Assembly (NCBI RefSeq): GCF_004210375.1
Contig: NW_027467782.1
Coordinates: 36,817,771-36,881,770 of the forward strand
Reading direction: 5' to 3'
Source: Tachypleus tridentatus
Taxonomy: Eukaryota; Arthropoda; Merostomata; Xiphosura; Limulidae
DNA: 64,000 nucleotides
Shown here: positions 49,865 to 62,883 of the stretch, piece after piece
Position numbering within the stretch: the first letter of the stretch is position 1
How the letters are laid out: each line of letters begins with the position of its first letter
The notes under the pieces: model-generated
Database searches by the model: none
What the model saw: only the letters and a program-made list of their open reading frames with translations
Told to the model about the DNA's origin: nothing
Made by a program: the position numbers and the translations under genes

Positions 49865-50950
49865 TTGTGTCATCTCTGTTTAGACTTTGCTATGTTAGAA
49901 ATTTATGTGTCATTTGTCATCTAAGTGTCTTTAGAGGCATTGCAAATGAGATATTGATTATTACTTTGTTGTTTTTCTTTGCATATTCATTAATATTAAA
50001 TACTGTGTAGACTTAACAAATTTCAAGGGCTTGTTAGGTTATTTTTACTAAGTTCTTTAACTAAGTATGTTTAAATTGATTGCAAGTTACACATGATTAC
50101 TACTTGTAACATCTTATTTGTTATTCCAGCTCTCAAATGGTGCAACAGTATGTCTGTGGATTTACAATATCAGAAATTGGGTTTCATTACCCATGGTGGA
50201 CAGAGCATAGATAACCCATTGTGAAACTTTGTGCTTAACTTCAGACAAACAATTCTTATTATCTTTTAATAATTTTCTTCATCAATCTTAACTGTGTGCT
50301 TTATCATCTTAATTTTTGTTAGTGTAGGACTTAAATGTGTCCTTTTTTCTTTAGGTTAATTTAGAGGATTTGTGAATTAATATTGATTCTTAATGTGTTT
50401 TCTAGGTAATTTTTATTGGTTTGCACATTTTTTTTATTATTTTGTGGACTATGCCGATTTAGATGGTTTGTCTGATATTTATCAGTACTTTTTAAACTAT
50501 ATATGTTTAAATAGCTTGTATGTCACATATCTTTACTAGTAACATGTAATTCACTAATCTATAAGAATGATATTTTCATTGTTTTTTATCTCCATGCTTT
50601 ATTCTCATAATTTTCTTCAGTGTTGGATGTAATTATGCGTCCTTTGTCATCTAGATTACTTCAGATGAATTGTAAGTTAGATGTGGATTATTAATGTGTT
50701 TTCTAGGTAATCTTAATCATTTTGCACAGTTATTATTATTACATATTTTGTGGGCTAGATACACTTAGATGGTTGTCTATTTGATACTTATAAGTACTTT
50801 GCTAATTAGGTAGATTTAGATAATTTCTAGATTACATACCAGTAATATGTACTTGATTGTTCTATTTGAATAAATGCTGTTGTTTTTTTGTAATTCTTCA
50901 CTATGTGCCTTATCATACTAATTTTGTAAACTTAGAACTTAAATGTTTGT
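49865..50950. repeat. Diverged tandem repeat, period about 301 bp, 2-3 copies
   Basis: GTGTTTTCTAGGTAAT occurs at 50,395 and 50,696 within longer matching units (TTAGATGGTTTGTCTGATA/TTAGATGGTTGTCTATTTGATA, CTTTATCATCTTAATTTTTG/CTTATCATACTAATTTTG). A third, more diverged unit lies at about 49,865-50,265 and holds a short SINE. Confidence 0.75.
50129..50250 (+). mobile_element. Short SINE (second family), diverged
   Basis: Head AACAGTATGTCTGTGGATTT, box B remnant GGGTTTCATTACCC, and a CATAGATAACCC...AACTTTGTGCTTAA tail. Inserted in the left unit of the 301-bp repeat. Confidence 0.7.
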
Positions 50951-50979
50951 TTTGTTCCATCACTGACATGTTTTATTCT

Positions 50980-52400
50980 TTCCTGGTTACAGAGCTGAGC
51001 TTTGCTTTGGTTTTTTTTCTTATGTTCATGACACTAGTAATGTCATTTTATCTTTGTAATCTACAGCTTGGAGTTCTTCTTTTCATATCACCATTCTCAA
51101 GTTTTTGGCAGTTCATCAAGCTTTATTCTACTTTCTTCCTTTCTCTATCATGGAGTGGGTGGTAATGTTACATTCTGACATCTTTACTGTAGTAACTCGT
51201 ATCACAGAGCCAGGAAGTAACAGTTCAAGGTCTCTGTGTTTTCAGATCTCTTTTTTTGGGCCCACAATTACCACTTTGTGGTCTTCACTTGCCTTTTCTC
51301 CTAAATCTGGTAGTGGATTTTTATCTCCTCCCAACAAGATTCTACATGTGGAATAGTCTCTTAATCTACAGGCCTGTAGGTGGATATGTTCTCAGTTGGA
51401 GATATCTCATTTATGCCTTTCTCCACTGGATCACCAAATTTCCTTTTCTTTCTTCTTCTGTTTATTATCCACTAACTTTGGGGTGTAATCGTGTTCAGTC
51501 AAGTTTGGAGAATTCTTCACAATTATGCTTAATATCTTATTTGATATTCTTTCAAGAGTTCTATTTTTATTCCAAACCACACTATGTCTTGTTTTACTAG
51601 TGGTTCTGTCTTGGCCAATATAACCATCATTCTCACTGCTCCAGCCTTTACTTGTGTAACCTTTGTCTACCCTTAAATCTGTATTCTGTTGATTTCAGTT
51701 ATATATTGTTCGTCCAGATGTCACCACACTGCCTTCACACATGGCTTTTGTCAGGTGCATTGTTTCAGCCCAGGGATTGACTCCATGTGTTACATCTTTT
51801 TTTTTCTTGTACCCTTAGTCCTTCTTTCATGTCCATTTACCACATAGGTGAGAGTATACCTTAAGACTTTGATCTATTTGTTGTGATTTTTTCCTTTCTA
51901 CCCTTCTGTTCATTCTCTCTCCTTGTTCTTCACCTGTTTGTTTGACAAAGGGTTCTCCACGTTGGTCATTTCTAGATATCTGATAGACTTGTCAAACACA
52001 TTCCTTTTCTGCAGGTTTTGTCTTTCCCTTTCATTTCTCTCCATTTTTATTATTTCAAGTCATGCATCCTCTATGTTCCTATAATATGCATGATTGGGAT
52101 CTTAGTGTGATTTTTTACATCTTTACTATTCTTACTTTGAACTTTCATTTTCATGTTCTATCATCCTCTTCCCCCCTCAAGATTTTATTTTCTTCTCCTC
52201 ATTGCTTATGGAAATCACAAATTAGATATTTCTGTTTTCAATGTTACCCGCTTCTTCTACCATTTCTCTTATGACATACTGCTTAACTGGTCTTTCATCC
52301 CTAAGATTTGTGCTGCTCATGGATGCTGTTTGACTATCACTTTCATCTTTCACTGGTGCTGATGCTGATCAACTTTTTGTATAGTTCTCTCCTTATGATT
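50980..52400 (+). mobile_element. DIRS-like (tyrosine-recombinase) retroelement fossil
   Basis: Plus-strand translations carry a fragment like the DIRS RNase H/connection region (SRPNKIL-like, then LQACRWICSQL; about 51,300-51,420). Further on lies a fragment like the start of the DIRS tyrosine recombinase (WDLSVIF...; about 52,085-52,230). Order and strand are correct for one element. It is broken, with many breaks, and old; termini were not resolved. The identification is from remembered motif patterns. Confidence 0.5.
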
Positions 52401-54483
52401 TTATGTGGTGTTACATGACTACTTTTGAGGTTCAATTTCCCAACTTTTATACCCTGGAAACCTTTCATTTTTCATAATAACTTATTAGGCTGGTGTATTC
52501 TAACTCCTCCATGGAAGGCCCCCACCTCCACAATGTGTTTTCTCACCTTATTCATCATTTTGTCATATCTTTTTGCCTGGTCAGATATGCACTATTGACG
52601 TCATGATTACATTATAACACTCACTGTAGGAATGGGATGTTTCAACAATACCATTTGTAGCATACCCTGTGGTATGTATATGTATATATCATTTGGAGAC
52701 CATCACTCATGGACTTCCTGAGTATAGCAGAAGGGGATTATCACCCATGCTTGCTGACCTTTTGATTGCATTAATTGGGAGTGATATGCTTTTAAAAGTA
52801 GGAATTAAAGATACCCATTGTACTTTCTCTATTGTGATGGTCCTCTGGACTCCCCACCACATGTAATTCCCCCTTTTTTCTTTCAGTGTAACATGGGAGT
52901 TCTTACCCATTTCTTAGTTTCTGAAAAGATTGATCATGAGTGAGACTAGAAATTTACTTTACCAGTTAGAAGAGGGCAAGGCTGATCTGCCTTCTTCCAT
53001 TTCCTCTGGATGCTTTTTATCAGGTGGACTCCTGTCAAAATAAAGTAACAAATAGGTTATAGCAGGCCCAGCCTATACAGAATCCTCCTCTTAAAACTAG
53101 GTGCAGGATGACACTCTCCTATTCTTATAGCTGTTTATGGTAGAGACTCCTATTCTCATTAATTCTGGTTGCAGGAGGTTCTTTTCCAGCTCCTACAATT
53201 GAGTTTGGGGGGACTTCACCTGCTTCTCAGTGACAGATACAGGACATAAGTGCACTGTTCCTATGGTTGAGTAAGTGTTACAAATCTTCCTAATAATTCC
53301 AGATGCTGGATATCACTTTTCTGTATTTATAACTGGGTAATGAACAATTTCTGTTTGTGACACTGGTTACAGATATTGCTTTGTTCATGAGGTTGATTTG
53401 AGGCAACCCTGTAATGCTAGTTTTGATGTATTATACTTGTTCCTAATGTGGTTTTGGAAGTTTGTCCAGTTTCAGCCAGAAGCTAACTTCCACTTCTTAA
53501 TTCCTGTATACTTATGATTAGGCTTGTTACGTATATATATAGATAACACAGTCCACGTGGCTTAGCCACGTTTATGTTTATGCCATAATTTATCTTTTTT
53601 TCATCATCAACCTTCTAATGCCAAGGACAAGTCATGAAATCTCATTTGTCTGGTTGAGATTGCACGTGTATGTAGCTAATTCTGTTTATATTTTACTGTG
53701 GATTACACCTATGTCAGATTCATTTCCTACATTATGAGCAAAGAGCATACCTGTTCCAGAAGTCAGTATGGTACCTCATAAGTGTGTTTCATTTTCATCT
53801 CAAAGCACATACATTCATTCAGGGGAGTCACTTTCCACTTGGTTCCCACATTGTATGCTAAAACTTTGCACTGTTGAATTCAAGTTTTATATGAAAGGAG
53901 GTAAGACCATATTGGAAGTTAACATATTTCGTGCACTGAAAATGCATTTCTGATAGCTGCTTACTTCCTCTACCCTTGGCTGGTGTTCTTCTTTCATAAC
54001 CTGCCATGAAAGTGAGGATTGAATAACAATAGCAGAGGGAGGTAGCTGCAAAGTTTTCCTGTAAAGATAAATTCTCTTCATTTACATTATTAGACGTATA
54101 TAAATACTTTTAATTTGATATTTTATTAAGTTTATTAGATATTAAATTTTTCCATTGAAACCTTCTAGTTTTTTTTCCACTGAAATTTCAAGAACCTTGT
54201 TATGTGATATGCAGGTCTTTGATTTGCACTACCTAACACTGTTTGAACTTATTTTTAAGAACTTCATTCATTGAAGTGTTCAGTTAGAGATGTTAGTAAA
54301 GAAAAGAAGGAGGTCCTAATTTTAAAATAGTTTTTGCTATCCTAAAATATGTTTTAAACCTGTAAATTTTGTTCAAATACAGTTTTATGATAACATTTTT
54401 TATGTATTTTTTAGTTTATTATTTTTTTATTTCCCAATAATGGATCTTCATTAGACTGAAAAAATCACTGTTTAATATGTTAG
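52401..54483. other. Right flank of the DIRS-like fossil, otherwise nothing recognised
   Basis: May include the 3' end of the DIRS-like element. No gene or further repeat is supported. Confidence 0.35.
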
Positions 54484-54695
54484 AGTGAGAGCAGCTTTGA
54501 AGTATGGAGAAAACAGGTTTATGAGTATAAATCCTGGATCAACAAATTTATGTACACTGCAGACAAAATTGTTGATCTCGGAATGTTCCAGTTGGATTTT
54601 CGGGAACATTATGAGTCTTTAGCTAGTCAAACAGAGATCCTTTTGGAAAAGTTATTGAATAACATCTCAAATGAGCACCAGGAAGAAAGTAAAAG
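54484..54695 (+). pseudogene. Dynein heavy chain stem exon (intact in frame)
   Basis: A 212-nt exon with acceptor (TTAATATGTTAG) and donor (AAAAG/GTAACA), open throughout. It encodes SSFEVWRKQVYEYKSWIN, then KIVDLGMFQLDFREHY and ESLASQTEILLEKLLNN. This matches the N-terminal stem of inner-arm axonemal dynein heavy chains (DNAH3/7/12 type: LDMFQLDFRKHY-like). Phase 2 at the donor joins correctly to the exon at 56,626. Because downstream exons are damaged and the middle ones absent, I place it in a pseudogene. Confidence 0.75.
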
Positions 54696-55889
54696 GTAAC
54701 ACCATAAAAAATTTAAGCACAGACGTTTTTAATGTTATGAATTCTAATCTAATCAGTTTATCAACAAAAAGCATAAAATGAGAGGGTATTAGATACATAC
54801 TGTTAATTTAAAAAGTGTGTAGCATTTTTTTATTGCACAGTAAATATTAATTTACACTAATAAGTACCTTCACAGTTATGTCATCTAATATATTATCTTA
54901 TCTACTAGTCATTTTATAAATTTATTAAAATATTTTAAAGTTGATAACCTATCCTGACATAAAAAAGATAACAAATAAAAAAATGATTCATAAGTTGTTA
55001 AGTTGTATTTTTGTAAAATCTATTAAACAGAAGGAAGTATATATAGAAGGAAGTAAGAATCTATTGTTTATTGGGTTATTATTCTCTACAAATATTCAGA
55101 AGAGCTAAGAGGTAACACTGATAATTTGTGAAAGACAATTTTAAAACATATCTGACCCTTACAAAAATTATGTATGTTGTAGTCGAAAGCCAACTAGTTT
55201 AGAACTACATCAGTTATTACAGATCATAATTAAAATAAAATGCCTTAATGAAAGTCAACCAGTATAAAAAAAATTGTAAAATATACTTACTGTTGTAAAT
55301 CAATGAACTAGAAAATGAAATCCTAAAATCATTAGATTGTATTGAGTCATTTGTAGTACTCTTGCTATTTATGATTTTTGTTGATATAGAACTGAAACTT
55401 CTTTTAACTAATAAAGTCTTATTTCATGGTAATAACTATAACCATTTTCGTTTGTTTATTTATATCACTTCTATTCTTCACCTTCAGGTTTTCACCCTAA
55501 TAAACAAAATATTAGACTTACACGATGACTGGAAATTCTGTACAATTGAGAAAAGCCTTACTATTATTGTTGGATTAACATGTTCATCACCAATGAAGTA
55601 CTAATGAGTCATTTCTATTAATCAGGCACTAATGATGTGTTAACACATCAATCAGCAAAAGATGCTATAACTGTGTGTAAGCAAACAGATAAACAGTCCT
55701 TTAGTATTGTACAATGATCATGCATGTGTGTTTCCTCTTTCAATTGGTAGAAAGTATTTTTTTTACTAAAATTTCAGTTCACATGACCTGAGATTTCTGC
55801 AGTGCCTTGTTTTGATTACTATTATGGCAACAAGATAGCAAAGTTGTTTAGAGTTTTACTCTGAATGAAACTGCAAGTAATTTACAAAA
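54696..55889. other. Dynein intron, first part
   Basis: AT-rich. No feature recognised before the piggyBac fragment. Confidence 0.5.
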
Positions 55890-56330
55890 TTCCAATGCAC
55901 AGTCATTTGAAGAGGATGAAGTAGGTAGTAATTATGAACCTTGTGAGCCTGATGATTCAAGAGGACTGGAGTGTAAATACTAGGTTTTTTTTTCAAACTG
56001 CTTCATCCATGACAGATACAATAACCCAGACACTGACAGTGCACTGGAATACTGGTATAAACTGACAGGTGGCTGATTGTTCGAGCTAAATGTATCAGTC
56101 CAACTAATATTTATTTTATTGCATAGCCTCAACTGGTTACAGGTTTGTTACAAGAGGCTGTTCCAGTTGGAATATTCAAACTGCTTATTGTGGAAAATTT
56201 TTTGAATAGGATGGTTGCTGAAAGGAATAAGTTTGCTGAACAGCTATTGGAATTGAACTTCCTGTTTTTAATGCCTCTTTGACACAAGTAAGCAATAGAA
56301 GTCACTGTACATTATTGGCTTAGTGTATGA
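55890..56330 (+). mobile_element. piggyBac-like transposase fragment
   Basis: Translation gives FEEDEVGSNYEPCEPDDS (acidic piggyBac N-terminus) and about 230 bp later QEAVPVGIFKLLIVENFLN followed by RMVAERNKFAEQL, matching the start of the DDE_Tnp_1_7 domain (P-x-E/G-IF-K/E-LF...L.x...TN.YA). The pieces are in different frames and the DDD catalytic part is absent. No TTAA-flanked inverted repeats were found. It lies in a dynein intron and is dead. Confidence 0.6.
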
Positions 56331-56625
56331 GATATAAGTACTGTAGCAGTAAATGTATGAAACCACATGTTACACTGTATTCACTAAAGGTTAAGATACC
56401 TGTGTTTGCACATATGATTGACACACAAGAACACCAAGAAGTAATGATTTATTGTTAAAGAAAACACACTTTGATTATACAGATGTGAAAAAACTAAACA
56501 CTTAAGAGAAATTGTTTGATTGCTCTATATATTTAACATGTAGTTTTTGAGTTTTCTTCATAAATGCCTACTTTTATTTAATTTTAACTAACATGGTATT
56601 ACATGTATAAGTTTTTATCTTGTAG

Positions 56626-56703
56626 GATTTGTGACGAGTAAAACACATTGTAGATAAAGCTTTAACCATTCCAAAAAGCACTCAGGAGTTGATGAACTCT
56701 AAG
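56626..56703 (+). pseudogene. Dynein heavy chain stem exon (frame disrupted)
   Basis: Acceptor TTATCTTGTAG; reads ICDE, then after an indel that produces a stop HIVDKALTIPKSTQELMNSK, ending at GTAAAA. Related chains have RICAEFEAIKERALKVPETT here, directly following the preceding exon in phase. Confidence 0.72.
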
Positions 56704-57588
56704 GTAAAAAATGAAAATAATATTGACATTTATTACGTATGTTACATATTATAATTTATCTATTAGTCTACAACTAATTACGTCACATACATTACATATT
56801 ACGATTTCAAATAGCTAGAAATTTTAATTTTAATTTAGAAGATAATTAAATGTCACTATGTATTAAATTTACAATATTTGCCAACAGGATTAATACACAC
56901 AAGTTTCTTAACACAAACCAATTTTGATATACAAAAAAACAATACAATTTATAATAACAGTTATTAAAAATAATTATGAGAAATAATTATTTATATACTA
57001 AAATTTTACAAACTCACAAACAATATTCAGTCTTCTTTCTTGTCTGGAACTGAATATTTCATTAATAGTCCAGGCCCACAACGAATGAATTATTTTTATG
57101 TTGATACACATGCATTTCATTTGACAGGAATGCTAGCTAACTCTATTTGTGGTTAAAGTAAGCTGCAAAAAATTAATTTTTTTTTGTAACATAGTTGATG
57201 GTCATTCTCAATTTTTTTAAGTACAGATATAATCATATACATGTGTGTATGTGTGTGTATTGTTTTTAAAGACAAATACACATAAAGATAGATATATACA
57301 TGAAAAAAATCTAAAAAGGACTATGTTTGAAATGATAGTGTAAAAGAAACGTGTTATACTAAGGAGTAATGTTTACTGTGTTTTTAGAAAAACTTAAAGG
57401 TAATGTTTCATAAATATAAAAAAAAGGTTTGATAAAATATTTTTATCAAATTAATTATATTCTAATAATTTTTTCTTTGTTAAATATTACTTTTATTTTA
57501 TGATAAACACTATATATACCTTTATATTTCATATACTATATATTTCAAATTGTGAAGTATTTTCACTTTTTTATTTTTCATTTTACAG
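56704..57588. other. Dynein intron where about 400 residues of exons are expected
   Basis: Family proteins carry roughly 400 residues between the exons at 56,626 and 57,589. None is visible on either strand in this AT-rich 885-bp stretch, so an internal deletion is likely. Confidence 0.6.
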
Positions 57589-57716
57589 AGGTGGGAACAC
57601 AAGTTGTTGATGTTAGGAGATAATTGATGAGTGGTTAAAGTTCAAGCTACATGGCTATATTTAGAGCCAATCTTTAGTTCCCCTGATATTATGGCTCAAA
57701 TGCCAGAGGAGGGAAG
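57589..57716 (+). pseudogene. Dynein heavy chain linker exon (two frameshifts)
   Basis: Acceptor TTTTCATTTTACAG; encodes WEHKLLML, then IIDEWL, then VQATW and [18 protein letters not shown], each in a different frame because one base is missing before IIDEWL and another after it. This is the linker (DHC_N2) signature [17 protein letters not shown], the mechanical element that swings during the power stroke. Donor GTATGC follows GGAAG. Confidence 0.85.
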
Positions 57717-58182
57717 GTATGCACTACAACTATTTTAATATTTCCTCAATGTTTTTAGAATTTGTATAAGTAGTATTTTATTGCTTGTGTGAAGACAATT
57801 TATATATTATTCTTTTATCTCTGATTTTTTTTATTCTCTTTATATACATATTTATGTATATAGCTTAGTATTTTAAACATCAAATATAATTATTAGTGCT
57901 TTGTGTAATTCAATTATCTTCTTATACTTATTAGTTGAAATAGAAAAAATGTAGTTGTGATAAAAAATAAAATGCAGTTATTAAAAAATGTTCCATACAG
58001 GAAAGAAATACAAATAGAAAACATATTTTTATTTGTTTAAATCTATTGTTACAGGTAGCACCACCTTTTAAATAATTTTGTGGTACATTTAAACTTTAAA
58101 TGTGTTCCAACATCTTAGATGTTTTTTTTAAATAATTGTTTGAATAATTACATCATCTTAATACTCTTATCATACAATACAG

Positions 58183-58323
58183 ATGATTCACAACTGTAGA
58201 CAAGAACTGGAGAGACACCATGAAAGCTGCTGTTTTAGACAGACATGTTCTGGCAGTTCTCCAGGTTGAAAAAATTTAGAGAAACTAAAGAAATCCAGTG
58301 AGTTGTTGGAACTGATTCAAAAG
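58183..58323 (+). pseudogene. Dynein heavy chain linker exon (stop and frameshift)
   Basis: Acceptor ATACAATACAG; the first full codon is TGA where the family has arginine (a CGA-to-TGA change). Then come VDKNWRDTMKAAVLDRH and VLAVLQVEK, and after a stop in the old frame EKLKKSSELLELIQK before GTAAAA. It continues the linker in phase from the exon at 57,589. The gap begins 118 bp later, so any following exons are unseen. Confidence 0.82.
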
Positions 58324-58441
58324 GTAAAATTGCAGTCCTTTTTGTTGAAACTGTTTAATATCATTGAGAAGATAACTTTAGTATACTCAATGGCAGTTTT
58401 CACCTCTGGGATGTTCCCCATCATAAATTTAAAAAAGTATA

Positions 58442-58941
58442 NNNNNNNNNNNNNNNNNNNNNNNNNNNNNNNNNNNNNNNNNNNNNNNNNNNNNNNNNNN
58501 NNNNNNNNNNNNNNNNNNNNNNNNNNNNNNNNNNNNNNNNNNNNNNNNNNNNNNNNNNNNNNNNNNNNNNNNNNNNNNNNNNNNNNNNNNNNNNNNNNNN
58601 NNNNNNNNNNNNNNNNNNNNNNNNNNNNNNNNNNNNNNNNNNNNNNNNNNNNNNNNNNNNNNNNNNNNNNNNNNNNNNNNNNNNNNNNNNNNNNNNNNNN
58701 NNNNNNNNNNNNNNNNNNNNNNNNNNNNNNNNNNNNNNNNNNNNNNNNNNNNNNNNNNNNNNNNNNNNNNNNNNNNNNNNNNNNNNNNNNNNNNNNNNNN
58801 NNNNNNNNNNNNNNNNNNNNNNNNNNNNNNNNNNNNNNNNNNNNNNNNNNNNNNNNNNNNNNNNNNNNNNNNNNNNNNNNNNNNNNNNNNNNNNNNNNNN
58901 NNNNNNNNNNNNNNNNNNNNNNNNNNNNNNNNNNNNNNNNN
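58442..58941. other. Assembly gap (500 N)
   Basis: A fixed-size gap. Left is a dynein intron; right is the middle of H2A. The two may not be neighbours in the real genome beyond what the scaffolding evidence supported. Confidence 0.99.
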
Positions 58942-59181
<240 letters not shown>

Positions 59182-59209
59182 GTCGGTAAATATTAACAAT
59201 ATATCAAAC

Positions 59210-59227
59210 GGCCCTTTTTTCAGGGCC
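59210..59227 (+). promoter_or_regulatory. Histone mRNA 3' stem-loop for H2A
   Basis: GGCCC, a T-rich loop and GGGCC, followed by ACCACC and a purine-rich GATGGAGAGAGAG (histone downstream element, U7 snRNA pairing). The loop carries two more Ts than the canonical TTTTCA-type form. It marks a replication-dependent, non-polyadenylated transcript. Confidence 0.9.
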
Positions 59228-60021
59228 ACCACCTCTGATGGAGAGAGAGATGGTACAGTTCCTTCGCCATACATCTCGTGTTAATAATTTTCACAGGAAC
59301 GCAACAAAGGCGTGTCTCTTGTGTACGACAAACCTTATTATCCCATCTTCCATAATACATAAATAAATAAATAATCATAAAACAAAACGTTTTACTACGA
59401 TTCATTATAGTACTTGCTATATAAGTAGATCGTCACAGTTAGGTTTTCTCTTATACCAACGCATAACGATACGTTGTTGACAGTGTTCACTGTCGTAACC
59501 AGACTATGTTCGTCTTTCCTAAGTAAGCTGAGTAGTGAGTATGTGTGTAGTTCGTAAGCTATTGCCATTTCTTTCAATATTCTTAACCTGAAAGGAATGT
59601 ACCTACCTTCATAGATGTCGTTACACGGAAGAAGAAAAATGAAAACAAAATAATACGTCATTTTCTGCAGCACAATAATATATTTCGAAGGAGAACAAGA
59701 AAACACACCAACTTCGTAATATGAAATTTTATATACTCTCTCCAGGCACATAACTAGATTAAATATCAGACATGCAGGAATTTTTTGAAAACTGTTTCAT
59801 GCACGTCGAGTAAGTGTAATAATTTAAAGGTTCCTTGATAAAGTAAAACGAAAGAAGACTTAACTCACAAACTTTCGTGCAAAGAAAAGACGGCTGCTGC
59901 TAAACTACAACTCCTTGCATTTCTTACGTGCAAATTCAACTTGAAAAGATGTATATTTACTAACATGAGTACAAGTAGTCGTGATGTGTGCGAATGGCAT
60001 ACTCTTTGTTCAGGATGTGGT
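59228..60021. other. Spacer between convergent H2A and H3
   Basis: No gene recognised. A 118-codon minus-strand frame (59,395-59,751) lacks any recognisable feature. Confidence 0.5.
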
Positions 60022-60037
60022 GGCCCTGAAAAGGGCC
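60022..60037 (-). promoter_or_regulatory. Histone mRNA 3' stem-loop for H3
   Basis: Perfect canonical 16-mer on the minus strand, GGCCCTTTTCAGGGCC, followed by ACCACATCC and AACAAAGAG (downstream-element-like). It lies 45 bp after the H3 stop. Confidence 0.95.
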
Positions 60038-60082
60038 GGTTTGTTTATTGGCGAGGGGAAGTTACAATACCTCTCTCTCTCT

Positions 60083-60512
<430 letters not shown>

Positions 60513-60588
60513 CTATTACAAACGTACGTTAAACCCTAATCCTACTACACTCTTCGACTTCCATGCTAAGAATGATCATCGTTCCAAG

Positions 60589-62872
60589 TTTGACTGTGTG
60601 GGTATTTGGGTATTGATGTTGTTAAATACCAGGAGGGTCAGGTACATTTGACCTCTTCCTCCCTCCCAGAACGATTATAGCGTCTGTCTTTAGGGTTTTT
60701 TTTTTGTTTTTTTTAAAGCTTTGGGCCAGAGTAAAAGTATAACATCATACTCAGGTCCATTTCAGGGCTCAGTCCATGCATGGACGAACAAGGAGTTTTT
60801 TTTTTCTCTCCATTTAATTTTTTTTTTTTTTTTGTATTTTCATATATATATATATATTTTTTGTATTTTTCTCCTTTTTTCTCGATTGAGAGAATGCTAC
60901 TACTACTTGTAGTAACACAAACACTAGAAAGAAGTAATAATAATTATTATTATTCAATACTTGAATAATAATTCAAAAGAGAAAATAAAATAATAATAAT
61001 GATTAAAAGAAAATAATAATTATAAAAAATAAAAGAAACAAGGACTAAGTGTCTAGTGCATTGTGGCCAGCTTGTGTTACATTTCTTAAATATATGTTAA
61101 AAGGGGAGAGGTATTTAGTACCATTTACATCATGTACGTGATATCTGTTCGAGATCACACATTAAGTCATTTTATTGCCAATTCTTATTGAAATATTTTA
61201 GGAGAATTATGCAAGAGTCTTTCAGCTATTGTATCTATGTTTTGCATACTTGTGCATGAATGTGGTTGAGGGTGCTACGTGGTACTTTGTATGCTGAAGT
61301 TAGTTACAGAATTTTGTATACGTTGAAGTTTCTGTACATGTGTGGGTGCTATGTTAATCCAGGCAGGTGATGCATATTCTATTGTTGGTCTAATGTACGT
61401 TTTGTAGATTTTAAGTATGTTGTCTGGTGATGTTCCTTGGATTTTACCTGAAAGACTTCTTGCATAGTTTGCTCTTTCCAGATTCGTGTCAGTACATTTT
61501 TAATATGTGGTAGCCACGTTAATTTTGGAGTCATAGGTTAGACCTAGAAATTTAGCAGAAGTAGCAGTCAGTAAAGTGATCCATTCATATAGAAGTTTGG
61601 TGGATCTTTTTTTCAGCTTATTCAGTCTGCTGAATACTATGACTTAGGGTTTTGGAATATTAATTTTGATTCTGTATTTTCTGGCAGTATTCTTCGATGT
61701 TATTTAGGACTGGTTGTAGGTTCTGTTGCTGCTATTGACGGAGTGGGGCACTTTTCCAGACTGCTACATCAATACAGCGAATCTGTGATGCATAACCTAA
61801 ATTTAGGTCCGACAGAGTGCATATGGCTACTACGTACATGATAAATAATATAGGGCTAATAAACCCCTCCCTGCGGGACTCCTGCTTCGGGTGAAAAGGA
61901 CCCTGAGTGGGCCCCATTTACATTTACTTTACACATTCTGTTATCCAGGAAGTTGGACAGCCAGCGAATAGTTTCCTGGGGTAATGCCATTTCAAGCAAT
62001 CTATGTCTTAAGTATGTTATGCCACACTGTGTCAAATGCTTTCTCAATGTCGAGAAAGTAAGCTACAGTGCATTCTTTTTGTTGAAGCTGTCGGTAATTG
62101 ATTCTGTAAGTCAAATCAGGTGGTCCTCTGTAGTTTGGCGGTTTTCTGAAATCCGTTTTGAATTTCTGGTAATTTTGAATTTTCTTCTTCTGTAAACTGA
62201 CAGACGATTACTAATTATCCTCTCTAATACTTTTGCCAATACAACTGGTTAAGCTTAATCGGAACGGTAGTTGTTTGGTTTATTCATTGACTTTCCTTCT
62301 TTCTGGAACATTAATACTATTGCTTCCTTCCAAGAAACGGGGATATATCCAGCCTGATGGTGAGAGATTCAAATAGCGCTGTTTAGGTGTTCATATAATC
62401 TCTGAGTGCCTTGTTTTTGGGAGGATAGCTTGAATACCATCTTCTCCAGGAGCTTTGTTTTTGTGTTTTTAATAGCAGTTACTACTTCTGTAACAGTGAT
62501 ATGTTTTACCAGTTGGATGAGAGTGCTCCAGTCTTTTGTTTTTCTTGGTGTGTAATATTGTTGACTGGAAATTTAGGTGTAAAAATGCTTCCTGTTTTGG
62601 TCAATAAAGTTTGTGACTGTATTATAAAGTATCTGTTTCATGTCTGGTCTCATGATGTGTTTTGAACGTGTTTTTCTAGGTGTTTTTAAAATATCTCGGC
62701 TTTTCTGTGTTAGTGTATGCTGTTTCTCCATCCTGAGTTCCAGTGGTGGATATAACTGTGTTTGTTGTTCCTGTGGCTTTGTAAATCTTTTCAAATGTGT
62801 CCAGAATTGTTTAGGATCAGTTTTATGATTTAGATCGGAACAGAAGGTGTCCCAGTTTTCTTGTTTCTGTAT
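60589..62872 (-). mobile_element. Jockey-type LINE D inserted between H3 and H4, 11-bp target duplication
   Basis: The element's 3' end (CCCACACAGTCAAA) is at 60,589 and its 5' truncation point at 62,872, within the segment before the RT domain. ATCGTTCCAAG flanks it at 60,578-60,588 and 62,873-62,883. Recognisable RT pieces include AGVPQGG (near 61,880), MCKVNVNGAHSGSF and the 3' UTR shared with the copy at 37.2-40.1 kb. Many 1-2-base differences from that copy break all frames (longest open pieces about 60-90 codons). Perfect target repeats suggest a recent insertion. Confidence 0.94.
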
Positions 62873-62883
62873 ATCGTTCCAAG

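Noticed and set aside
59395-59751. 118-codon frame between H2A and H3
   Set aside because: No resemblance to H1, H2B or any other expected cluster member.
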